Source: Streptomyces sp.
GTDB taxonomy: Bacteria; Actinomycetota; Actinomycetes; Streptomycetales; Streptomycetaceae
DNA length: 33,239 nucleotides
NCBI RefSeq assembly: GCF_031181555.1
Contig: NZ_JAPSKQ010000063.1
Location: 1 to 33,239, forward strand
Reading direction: 5' to 3'
This document shows, piece after piece, positions 25,600 through 32,340 of the stretch (positions are counted from its first letter, which is position 1; each line of letters starts with the position of its first letter). The notes under the pieces are model-generated. The model was not told where the DNA came from, did no database searches, and worked only from the letters and a program-made list of their open reading frames with translations. Made by a program: the position numbers and the translations under genes.

Positions 25600-25656
25600 A
25601 GTGGGAACCTTCCTGGACCTGGCTGGCGGGGAGACGGGGCGCGACCGCCCCGCACA

Positions 25657-25662
25657 AGGTTA
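25657..25662 (-). promoter_or_regulatory. Candidate internal -10 upstream of cmk
   Basis: The minus strand reads TAACCT (TANNNT), 58 nt before the cmk start, inside the only sizable gap of the operon. A short hairpin (GGGGCG/CGCCCC, 25636-25651) follows it. Confidence 0.35.
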
Positions 25663-25704
25663 CTGGGTACGCATCCCCCGATCGGCCCATCCCGGGGCCG
25701 GGGC

Positions 25705-26790
25705 CTACTGCCGGATCGCCCAGCCCCGCTCCCGCAGCGCCGCCGTGAGGACGGCCGCCGCCCTGGGTTCGACCATGAGCTGCACCAGACCGGCCTGCTG
25801 CCCGGTGGCGTGCTCGATCCGCACGTCCTCGATGTTGACCCCGACCTGCCCCGCGTCCGCGAAGATGCGGGCCAGCTGCCCCGGCTGGTCGTCGATGAGC
25901 ACCGCCACCGTCTCGTAGACCCGCGGAGCGGATCCGTGCTTGCCGGGGACGCGGACCTGGCCGGCGTTGCCGCGGCGCAGCACGTCCTCGATCCCCGTGG
26001 CGCCCCCGCGGCGCTTGTCCTCGTCGGAGGACTGCAGCGCGCGCAGGGCCCGCACGGTCTCCTCCAGGTCGGCGGCGACGTCCGTGAGCAGGTCGGCGAC
26101 CGGCCCGGGGTTCGCGGACAGGATGTCGATCCACATCCGGGGGTCGGAGGCGGCGATCCGGGTCACGTCCCGGATGCCCTGCCCGCACAGCCGCACGGCG
26201 GCCTCCTCCGCGTGCTCCAGGCGCGCGGCGACCATGCTGGACACCAGGTGGGGCATGTGGGAGACGAGGGCCACGGCACGGTCGTGCGCGTCGGCGTCCA
26301 TGACGACGGGCACGGCGCGGCAGTGCGAGACCAGCTCCAGGGCGAGGTTCAGCACCTCGGTGTCGGTGTCCCGGGTGGGGGTCAGCACCCAGGGGCGGCC
26401 CTCGAAGAGATCGCCGGTGGCGGCCAGCGGACCGGACTTCTCACGGCCGGACATGGGGTGCGTGCCGATGTAGGACGTCAGGTCCAGGCCGCGCGCCTCG
26501 AGCTCGCGGCGCGGTCCGCCCTTGACGCTGGCGACGTCGACGTAGCCGCGGGCCAGGCCGCGCCCCATCGCGTCGGCGAGCACGTCGGCCACGTGGGCGG
26601 GCGGGGCGGCGACGATCACCAGGTCCACCGGTCCGTCGGGGGCCTCGTCCGTGCCGGCGCCGAGCGCGGCGGCGGTACGGGCCTGCTCCGGATCGTGGTC
26701 GGCGAGGTGGACGGTGACGCCCCGCTGGGACAGGGCGAGGGCGGCGGACGTGCCGATGAGCCCGGTGCCGAGGACGAGTGCGGTTCTCAC
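25705..26790 (-). CDS. tyrA: Prephenate dehydrogenase with ACT domain
   Basis: This 361-residue NAD(P)-dependent enzyme converts prephenate to 4-hydroxyphenylpyruvate for tyrosine synthesis. The nucleotide fold starts at once (VLGTGLIG, G8-G10-G13). The catalytic region is GTHPMSGREKSGP, followed by MDADAHDRAVALVSHMPH and WIDILSANP. A C-terminal ACT domain (about 285-361, ETVAVLIDDQPGQLARIFADAGQVGVNIEDVRIEH) suggests feedback control by an aromatic amino acid. The start is GTG at 26790 in a GTGA overlap with the aroH stop. Chorismate mutase and prephenate dehydrogenase thus come from one message as two proteins, rather than as the T-protein fusion of enteric bacteria. Confidence 0.96.
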   Translation of the reverse strand: MRTALVLGTGLIGTSAALALSQRGVTVHLADHDPEQARTAAALGAGTDEAPDGPVDLVIVAAPPAHVADVLADAMGRGLARGYVDVASVKGGPRRELEARGLDLTSYIGTHPMSGREKSGPLAATGDLFEGRPWVLTPTRDTDTEVLNLALELVSHCRAVPVVMDADAHDRAVALVSHMPHLVSSMVAARLEHAEEAAVRLCGQGIRDVTRIAASDPRMWIDILSANPGPVADLLTDVAADLEETVRALRALQSSDEDKRRGGATGIEDVLRRGNAGQVRVPGKHGSAPRVYETVAVLIDDQPGQLARIFADAGQVGVNIEDVRIEHATGQQAGLVQLMVEPRAAAVLTAALRERGWAIRQ

Positions 26791-27149
26791 TGGGCGATGT
26801 CCTTGCGCAGGGCGGCCGCGGCGCCGAGGTAGACGTGCGCGATGTCGGCGCGGGGCCTGTCGGATTCGATGTGCGCGAGGATGCGGACGACGCGGGGCAT
26901 GGCGCCCTCGATGTCCAGCTCCTGGGCGCAGATCAGGGGCACGTCGACGATGCCGAGCTTGCGGGCGGCGGCCGCCGGGAAGTCGCTGTGCAGGTCCGGC
27001 GTGGCCGTGAACCAGATGCTGATCAGGTCGTCGACGGTCAGCCCGTTGCGCTCCAGGACGGCGGTGAGCAGCGCGCCGACCTGCTCCTCCATGTGGTCGG
27101 CCTCGTCCCGCTCCAACTGGACGGCGCCCCGGACCGCTCGTACCGCCAC
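26787..27149 (-). CDS. aroH: Chorismate mutase, AroH class
   Basis: This 120-residue enzyme converts chorismate to prephenate and has the trimeric AroH fold of Bacillus rather than the helical AroQ fold. VRAVRGAVQLERDEADHMEEQV holds the active-site Arg; SIWFTATPDLHSDFPAAAARKLG and VPLICAQELDIEGAMPRVVRILAHIE are family hallmarks. The start is GTG at 27149, with GAGGAG 7 nt upstream; longer readings lack a ribosome site. It is the promoter-proximal gene of the operon aroH-tyrA-cmk-plsC-der, with a likely -10 at 27197-27202. Confidence 0.95.
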   Translation of the reverse strand: MAVRAVRGAVQLERDEADHMEEQVGALLTAVLERNGLTVDDLISIWFTATPDLHSDFPAAAARKLGIVDVPLICAQELDIEGAMPRVVRILAHIESDRPRADIAHVYLGAAAALRKDIAQ

Positions 27150-27196
27150 GACGATGCTCCTCGCTGACGTGTCGTCTCTCACCTGTTCGGACGCCC

Positions 27197-27202
27197 AGCC
27201 TA
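27197..27202 (-). promoter_or_regulatory. Candidate -10 of the aroH operon
   Basis: TAGGCT on the minus strand fits TANNNT and lies 48 nt before the aroH start. No convincing -35 precedes it, which is common in this genus. Confidence 0.4.
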
Positions 27203-27361
27203 GCCAGACCGGCGCGCGGCCGGTGCCCGGAGCCCGCCTGCTGAGACGGTGATGCGCACGTTTCGTGGCGCTTCGTCGGGAGTTGCTTCTCCTCCGGCTC
27301 GTTCGGTGCCACGATGCGGAGGTTGACCTACCCACCGGCCTCCCTTCCTCGGAGTGGCGAC

Positions 27362-27787
27362 ATGACCCACCGCGCAACGCGACGCACGGTCCTTCTCGCG
27401 GCAGGAGCGACGGGCGCGGCGGCCCTGACCGCGGGCTGCGGCGGGAACGGCGGCGACGGGGGCTCCTCCCCCGGCACCGCCGCACCGGACGCCCCCGCCG
27501 GACAGGAGCTGGCCTCGACCGGCGACATCCCGGTGGGCGGGGGCACGGTCTTCAAGGACGAGAAGGTGGTGGTGACCCAGCCGGAGGAGGGCGACTTCAA
27601 GGCCTTCTCGGCGGTCTGCACGCACCAGAACTGTGTCGTGGCCGAGGTCTCGGACGGCACGATCAACTGCACCTGCCACAACAGCCGCTTCGGCATCGCC
27701 GACGGCTCGGTCGAGAGCGGCCCCGCGACCAGGCCGCTGCCCGAGGAGCGGATCACGGTGGAGGGAAATTCGATCCGCCTGGCGTGA
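27362..27787 (+). CDS. Tat-exported Rieske [2Fe-2S] lipoprotein
   Basis: This is a 141-residue exported electron-transfer protein. The N-terminus has an Arg-Arg pair (R7-R8) and a weak hydrophobic core typical of Tat signals, ending in the lipobox LTAGC with Cys26. The Rieske cluster is complete: C86-x-H88 and C103-x2-H106 bind the cluster, C91 and C105 should form the stabilising disulfide. The fold is small, like that of soluble or arsenite-oxidase-type Rieske domains; no b-type cytochrome partner is adjacent, so it is not the cytochrome bc subunit. The start is ATG at 27362 with GGAG 7 nt upstream. Its redox partner is unknown. Confidence 0.93.
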   Translation: MTHRATRRTVLLAAGATGAAALTAGCGGNGGDGGSSPGTAAPDAPAGQELASTGDIPVGGGTVFKDEKVVVTQPEEGDFKAFSAVCTHQNCVVAEVSDGTINCTCHNSRFGIADGSVESGPATRPLPEERITVEGNSIRLA

Positions 27788-27796
27788 TCCGCCGCG

Positions 27797-27802
27797 TACG
27801 CT
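27797..27802 (+). promoter_or_regulatory. Candidate -10 for a leaderless nucleotidyltransferase message
   Basis: TACGCT (TANNNT) ends 7 nt before the ATG at 27810, in the short 22-nt gap behind the Rieske gene. There is no Shine-Dalgarno sequence. Confidence 0.4.
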
Positions 27803-27809
27803 CCCGCGC

Positions 27810-28553
27810 ATGCGCCCCGAGTTCCTGGTCCGCGACCACACCGTCTACGCCTGCGTCATGGGGTCGCGTGCCTTCGGTCTGGCGACGGAGGACAGCGACA
27901 CCGACCGCCGGGGCGTGTTCCTCGCCCCCACTCCCCTGTTCTGGCGCTTCGACAAACCGCCGACGCACGTCGAGGGGCCGGCCGAGGAGCAGTTCAGCTG
28001 GGAGCTGGAGCGCTTCTGCGAGCTGGCCCTGCGCGCCAACCCCACCGTCCTGGAGTGCCTGCACTCCCCGCTCGTGGAGTACGCCGACGACACCGGCCGC
28101 GAGCTGCTGTCCCTGCGCGGGGCGTTCCTCTCCCGCCGGGTCCACGAGACGTTCACGCGGTACGCCCACGGCCAGCGCCGCAAGCTGGAGGCCCACGCCC
28201 GGGTCCACGGCGTCCCGCGCTGGAAGCACGCCATGCACCTGCTCCGCCTGCTGACGAGCGCCCGCGACCTGCTGCGCACGGGCACGCTCACGATCGACGT
28301 GGGCGAGCGGCGCGAGCCGCTGCTCGCGGTCAAACGGGGCGAGGTCCCCTGGCCGGAGGTGGAGTCCTGGATGACCCGGCTGGCGGAGGAGGGCGCGCAG
28401 GCCGCCCGGCGCAGTCCGCTGCCCGAGGAGCCGGACCGGCGCCGGGTGGAGGACTTCCTCGTCCGCACGCGCCGCGCCTCAGTCCTCCGGGCGGGTCCGT
28501 ACCACGAGGTCATGCAGGGCGTCGTACGCGGTGGGGGCGTCGGGCAGGGCTGA
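27810..28553 (+). CDS. Nucleotidyltransferase of the DNA polymerase beta superfamily (COG3541/YcgL type)
   Basis: This is a 247-residue protein. The nucleotidyltransferase core is at the N-terminus: GSRAFGLATEDSDTDRRGVF, with the G-S helix start and the metal-binding D-x-D (DTD). The rest is helical (FSWELERFCELALRANPTVLECLHSPLVEY; RWKHAMHLLRLLTSARDLL). Substrates of this family are largely unknown. The start is ATG at 27810. The last 75 nt overlap the 3' end of a decayed paralogue on the other strand (28479-28828), and the last 25 or so residues may be a recent extension. The neighbours are an ADP-ribosylglycohydrolase and an NrtR-like Nudix protein, suggesting a role in nucleotide or ADP-ribose chemistry. 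Confidence 0.85.
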   Translation: MRPEFLVRDHTVYACVMGSRAFGLATEDSDTDRRGVFLAPTPLFWRFDKPPTHVEGPAEEQFSWELERFCELALRANPTVLECLHSPLVEYADDTGRELLSLRGAFLSRRVHETFTRYAHGQRRKLEAHARVHGVPRWKHAMHLLRLLTSARDLLRTGTLTIDVGERREPLLAVKRGEVPWPEVESWMTRLAEEGAQAARRSPLPEEPDRRRVEDFLVRTRRASVLRAGPYHEVMQGVVRGGGVGQG

Positions 28554-28828
28554 CGCCGCCCGGGCCTCGTCCGGCACGCCGTGCGGCCGCTCCACGTCGG
28601 CCCGTCCGCGTGCGCGGTCGACGGCGGCGCCCGAGTGCTCGCGCTCCGCCTGGGCGGCGATCGGCTCACGAGACCGGCGGCCGGCAGCAGGTGCGCGCCC
28701 CGCAGGTCCGCGTCGGAGCCGCGGGACGGGAAGCCGTACAGGTGCGCGCCGGAGACGGTGGCGAACAGCACCGGGTCGGGCTGTCCGGCGATCACCGGGC
28801 TCGGGCCGAGGCCCAGGGCGTCGGTCAA
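28479..28828 (-). pseudogene. Remnant of a second COG3541-type nucleotidyltransferase (internal deletion and frameshift)
   Basis: Reading leftward from a TTG at 28828 (TTGA overlap with the ADP-ribosylglycohydrolase stop), about 54 codons encode the start of a nucleotidyltransferase: ATVSGAHLYGFPSRGSDADLRGAHLLPA, with the D-x-D. After about 28667 similarity stops in that frame. In another frame, from about 28675 to the stop at 28479, a plausible family C-terminus follows: ERPHGVPDEARAASALPD, then APTAYDALHDLVVRTRPED. The middle of the protein, some 400-500 nt by comparison with the 247-residue paralogue, is missing. The original frame runs on without a stop to 27845, antisense to the intact paralogue; an automated call of a long protein there would be wrong. 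Confidence 0.75.
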
Positions 28829-29847
28829 GCGTCCCAGAGCGTTCCCAGCGCCAGCAGGTCGTCCCGGTACTCGATGCGGTCCGCCCATTCGGCGGGCCAG
28901 GCGTCCGCGCCCAGGTACGCGCCCGCGAAGGCGCCCGTGAGGCAGGCGATGGAGTCGGAGTCGCCCGCGGTGCAGGCGGCGCGGCGCAGGGCGGTGAGGG
29001 GTTCGTCGACGAAGAGCAGGAAGCAGAGCAGGCCGGTCGCCAGGGCCTCCTCGGCGATCCACCCCTCCCCGGTGGCCAGGCACGGGTCGGTCTCGGGCGA
29101 GACGGTGCGCACGGCGTCCTGGAGGCGCCCCAGGATCTCCAGGCACTCGTCCCAGCCGCGGGCGATGAAGTGCTCGGGGGTGGGGTCCTGGGCGCGGGTC
29201 CACAGGTCGCCGAGCCAGAACTCGTGGTAGCGGGTGCGGTTCTCGTAGGCGTAGGAGCGCAGCAGTCCGATCAGGCCGGTCGGCTCGGCACCCTCGGCGA
29301 GCAGCCGTACGGCGTGCGCGGTGAGGTCGGAGGCGGCGAGTGCGGTGGGATGCCCGTGGGTGAGCGCCGACTGCAACTGGGCGGCACCCGCGCGCTGTTC
29401 GTCGCTCAGGCCGGGGGCCAGGCCGACGGGTGCCACGCGCATGTTGGCCCCGCAGCCCTTGGAGCCGACCTGGCCGGCGTCCTGCCAGGGCCGGTCCTCG
29501 CGGGCCAGCAGGTGACAGGCCTTGAGACAGGTGTTGCCGGGGGCACGGTTGTTCTCGGGCGAGCGGTACCACTCCACGAACTCCTCGCGCACCGGCCGCT
29601 CCAGCCGCTTCGGGGTGAGCGGCCCCCGGTCCATCGCCGTCCGCAGCCCCTTCCCCAGCGCCAGCGTCATCTGCGTGTCGTCGGTGACGATCGCCGGCCT
29701 CGGCAGGTCCATCCCCCGCCAGGGACCGAACTTGGCCAGGATCGACGGCACGTCGTTGAACTCCGTCGGGAAGCCCAGCGCGTCCCCGAGGGCGAGTCCG
29801 GTGAGCGCTCCCGTGGCGGCGCGTTTGGTGACGGTGGTCGTGGTCAT
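28825..29847 (-). CDS. ADP-ribosylglycohydrolase family protein
   Basis: This 340-residue all-helical enzyme belongs to the DraG/ARH family, which removes ADP-ribose from proteins or small molecules with a two-metal site. The start motif GALTGLALGDALGFPTEF, the metal ligands T55-D56-D57-T58 and the C-terminal AGDSDSIACLTGAFAGAYLG (second metal cluster) are all present. The start is ATG at 29847, with AAGGA 8 nt upstream and an ATGA overlap with the stop of the Nudix regulator gene. Co-expression with an ADP-ribose-sensing type regulator and a nucleotidyltransferase remnant suggests turnover of ADP-ribose conjugates. Whether the target is a protein, a nucleic acid or a free metabolite is open. 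Confidence 0.92.
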   Translation of the reverse strand: MTTTTVTKRAATGALTGLALGDALGFPTEFNDVPSILAKFGPWRGMDLPRPAIVTDDTQMTLALGKGLRTAMDRGPLTPKRLERPVREEFVEWYRSPENNRAPGNTCLKACHLLAREDRPWQDAGQVGSKGCGANMRVAPVGLAPGLSDEQRAGAAQLQSALTHGHPTALAASDLTAHAVRLLAEGAEPTGLIGLLRSYAYENRTRYHEFWLGDLWTRAQDPTPEHFIARGWDECLEILGRLQDAVRTVSPETDPCLATGEGWIAEEALATGLLCFLLFVDEPLTALRRAACTAGDSDSIACLTGAFAGAYLGADAWPAEWADRIEYRDDLLALGTLWDA

Positions 29848-30563
29848 GCGGGGCGTCCTTCCGGAGTCGGCCGGAGCAGCGGCGGGTGGAGGGCGGTGGC
29901 GGTGCCCGCGCGGTACAGGGCGGCGGGTTTGCCCCGGCCGCCGGTGAGGCGCGCGGCGCCGGGGACGGCTTCGACGAAGCCCGGGGTGGCGAGCACCTTG
30001 CGCCGGAAGTTGGGCCGGTCGAGCACGGTGCCCCAGACGGTCTCGTAGACCTGCTGCAGCTCGCCCAGGGTGAACTCGGGCGGGCAGAAGGCGGTGGCCA
30101 GACAGGTGTACTCGAGCTTGGCCCCGATGCGCGTCCGGGCGTCGGCCAGGATCCGGTCGTGGTCGAAGGCGAGCGGCCCGGCCGTGTCGTACGGCGTCCA
30201 GCGGGCCTCGGCCGCGTCGGTCCCGGCCCTCGGCTCGGGAGGGTCCGGCAGCAGCGCGGCGAAGGCGACCGACACGACCCGCATCCGGGGGTCGCGGTCG
30301 GGTTCGCTGTAGGTCCGCAGCTGCTCCAGGTGCAGCCCGGACACGTCGGTCAGGCCGGTCTCCTCGGCCAGCTCCCGACGGGCCGCCGTCTCCGCCGACT
30401 CCGTCGGCAGCAGAAAGCCGCCGGGCAGTGCCCAGCGGCCGGCGTACGGCTCCTGCGCCCGCTCGACGAGCAGCACGTGCAGCGCGCCCGCGCGGAGCGT
30501 GAAGACGGCGAGGTCGACGGTGACGGCGAAGGGCTCGAAGGCGTACTTGTCGTAGCCGTGCAC
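29844..30563 (-). CDS. nrtR: NrtR-like Nudix-domain transcriptional regulator
   Basis: This 239-residue protein has an N-terminal Nudix domain (about 10-150) and a C-terminal winged-helix part (about 155-225, FTLGELQQVYETVWGTVLDRPNFRRKVL), the arrangement of NrtR, the ADP-ribose-responsive regulator of NAD metabolism. The Nudix box is fully intact at 49-71 (G-x5-E-x7-REL-x-EE-x-G-L), whereas many NrtR proteins have lost it, so it may also hydrolyse a substrate. The start is GTG at 30563; AAGGGGG lies 9 nt upstream. A palindrome ATAGTC-N5-GACTAT overlaps the predicted promoter just upstream and is the likely operator. The gene order nrtR-ADP-ribosylglycohydrolase-nucleotidyltransferase remnant is translationally coupled throughout. 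Confidence 0.88.
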   Translation of the reverse strand: MHGYDKYAFEPFAVTVDLAVFTLRAGALHVLLVERAQEPYAGRWALPGGFLLPTESAETAARRELAEETGLTDVSGLHLEQLRTYSEPDRDPRMRVVSVAFAALLPDPPEPRAGTDAAEARWTPYDTAGPLAFDHDRILADARTRIGAKLEYTCLATAFCPPEFTLGELQQVYETVWGTVLDRPNFRRKVLATPGFVEAVPGAARLTGGRGKPAALYRAGTATALHPPLLRPTPEGRPA

Positions 30564-30577
30564 GGCCGGCCACCCCC

Positions 30578-30600
30578 TTAATAGTCACTCAGACTATAAA
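30578..30600. promoter_or_regulatory. NrtR-type operator overlapping the -10 of the nrtR operon
   Basis: ATAGTC (30581-30586) and GACTAT (30592-30597) are perfect arms around ACTCA. The dyad extends to TTAATAGTC/GACTATAAA with one mismatch, and is flanked by CCCCCTT and AAGGGGG. On the minus strand TATAGT (30593-30598) can be the -10, so binding would block the promoter of the genes at 30563 to 28825. The A+T-rich core stands out in the local GC-rich sequence. Confidence 0.75.
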
Positions 30601-30625
30601 AGGGGGCGGCGGCCCGTGCCAACCC

Positions 30626-31669
30626 TCAGAGGTCGACCTCCTGCATCAGCATCCCGACCTCGGTGTTGGACAGCCGGCGCAGCCAGCCCGACTTCTGGTC
30701 GCCCAGGGTGATCGGCCCGAAGGCGGTGCGCACCAGCTTGTCGACCGGGAACCCGGCCTCCGCGAGCATGCGGCGCACGATGTGCTTGCGGCCCTCGTGC
30801 AGGGTCACCTCGACGAGGTAGTTCTTGCCGGTCTGCTCCACGACCCGGAAGTGGTCCGCGCGCGCGTAGCCGTCCTCGAGCTGGATGCCGTCCTTCAGCC
30901 GCTTGCCCAGGTCGCGCGGGATGGGCCCGACGATGTGCGCGAGGTAGGTCTTCTTCACGCCGTACCGGGGGTGGGTCAGCCGGTGCGCCAGCTCGCCGTG
31001 GTTGGTGAGCAGGATGACGCCCTCGGTCTCGGTGTCGAGCCGGCCGACGTGGAAGAGCCGGGTCTCGCGGTTGGTGACGTAGTCGCCGAGGCACTGGCGC
31101 CCCTCGGGGTCCTCCATCGTCGAGACCACACCGGCGGGCTTGTTCAGCGAGAAGAACTGGTACGACTGGGTGGCGACGGTCAGGCCGTCGACCTTGACCT
31201 CGTCCTTCTCCGGGTCGACCCGGCGGCCCTGCTCGAGGACGATCTCGCCGTTGACCTCCACCCGCGCCTGCTCGATCAGCTCCTCGCAGGCGCGCCGGGA
31301 GCCGTAGCCCGCGCGCGCGAGCACCTTCTGCAGCCGCTCGCCCTCCTGCTCGGCGCCCGGGAAGGTCTTCGGGAGCCTGACGTCCTTGCGGCCCGCGTAC
31401 CGCTCGCGGTTGCGCTCCTCGATCCGCGCCTCGTACTCGCGCGAGCGCGCCGGGGCGGTGCGGCCCCGGCCGCCCTTCTGGGGCGACGGCTTCGCTCCGC
31501 CGCGCCCGGCCTTCGGGCCGTCCTTGGTGGCCCCGGGGCCCACGTCGTAGCGGCGCTCCTCGGGGCGGGGCTTGCGGGGGCGGCCCTGCCCCTGCTTCTG
31601 GTCCCTGTTGTTGCCGGCACCGCGGTGATTACCGCGTCCGCCGCTCTTTCCGCTGCCGCTGCTTCGCAT
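30626..31669 (-). CDS. rluB: 23S rRNA pseudouridine synthase, RluB/RsuA family
   Basis: This 347-residue protein begins with about 105 basic, disordered residues rich in Gly, Arg, Lys and Gln. An S4 RNA-binding domain follows (about 110-160, ERLQKVLARAGYGSRRACEELI), then the RsuA/RluB catalytic domain with Asp212 in FHVGRLDTETEG and HEGRKHIVRRMLAEAGFPV. The enzyme makes pseudouridine in 23S rRNA (or 16S; the family cannot be split with certainty here). The start is ATG at 31669, sharing one base with the scpB stop (TGATG), so it is coupled to scpB. The long basic extension is common in actinobacterial members. Confidence 0.93.
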   Translation of the reverse strand: MRSSGSGKSGGRGNHRGAGNNRDQKQGQGRPRKPRPEERRYDVGPGATKDGPKAGRGGAKPSPQKGGRGRTAPARSREYEARIEERNRERYAGRKDVRLPKTFPGAEQEGERLQKVLARAGYGSRRACEELIEQARVEVNGEIVLEQGRRVDPEKDEVKVDGLTVATQSYQFFSLNKPAGVVSTMEDPEGRQCLGDYVTNRETRLFHVGRLDTETEGVILLTNHGELAHRLTHPRYGVKKTYLAHIVGPIPRDLGKRLKDGIQLEDGYARADHFRVVEQTGKNYLVEVTLHEGRKHIVRRMLAEAGFPVDKLVRTAFGPITLGDQKSGWLRRLSNTEVGMLMQEVDL

Positions 31670-32340
31670 CAAAATTCCGTCGTCGTCGTGTTCGTCGGGG
31701 GACCGTCGTCCGGGTCCGGTGCGTCCGGATCGAACGACGGCACGGCTTCCTGGGTCTCGGCCTCGATCGCCTCCGCCTCCGGGAGGAAGGGCGCGAGCTC
31801 CGGGAGCTCGTCCAGACCGCGCAGGCCCATCCGCTCCAGGAAGTAGTTCGTCGTCGTGTACAGGATCGCACCTGTTTCGGGTTCCGTGCCCGCCTCCTGG
31901 ACCAGACCCCGCTGCAGGAGGGTGCGCATCACACCGTCGCAGTTCACTCCGCGCACCGCGGAGACCCGGCTGCGGCTGACCGGCTGGCGGTAGGCGACCA
32001 CGGCGAGGGTCTCCAGGGCGGCCTGGGTGAGCCGGGCCTGCTGGCCGTCCAGGACGAACCCCTCCACGGCGGCGGCGTACTCGGGGCGGGTGTAGAAGCG
32101 CCAGCCGCCCGCGACGAACCGCAGCTCGAAGCCGCGCCCCTGCGCCGTGTACTCGTCCGCCAGCTCGCGCAGCGCGTCCGCGACCCGGCGTTCCGGCCGC
32201 CGCAGTATCTTCGCCAGGTGCTCCTCGGTCGCGGGCTCGTCCACGACCATGAGAACCGCCTCCAGGGCGGGCTTGAGGTCGAGGTCCGCGACGGTGCGCG
32301 GTCCCGCGGGAACCCCGGTGCCGGTCGTCTCCTCGCTCAC
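31669..32340 (-). CDS. scpB: Segregation and condensation protein B
   Basis: This 223-residue protein is the winged-helix (two wHTH) kleisin-associated subunit of the SMC-ScpAB condensin. ALEAVLMVVDEPATEEHLAKIL, LRFVAGGWRFYTRPEYAAAVE, LTQAALETLAVVAYRQPVSRSRVSAVRGVNCDGVMRTLLQRGLV and TNYFLERMGLRGLDELPEL are the standard motifs. The C-terminal tail (about 195-223) is acidic and Thr-rich. The start is GTG at 32340, in a GTGA overlap with the scpA stop. ScpAB with SMC compacts and segregates the chromosome. Confidence 0.96.
   Translation of the reverse strand: MSEETTGTGVPAGPRTVADLDLKPALEAVLMVVDEPATEEHLAKILRRPERRVADALRELADEYTAQGRGFELRFVAGGWRFYTRPEYAAAVEGFVLDGQQARLTQAALETLAVVAYRQPVSRSRVSAVRGVNCDGVMRTLLQRGLVQEAGTEPETGAILYTTTNYFLERMGLRGLDELPELAPFLPEAEAIEAETQEAVPSFDPDAPDPDDGPPTNTTTTEF

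Noticed and set aside
27845..28478. Leftward open frame continuing from the nucleotidyltransferase remnant
   Set aside because: It is antisense to the intact nucleotidyltransferase and has no resemblance to the family; the continuation is an accident of high G+C.
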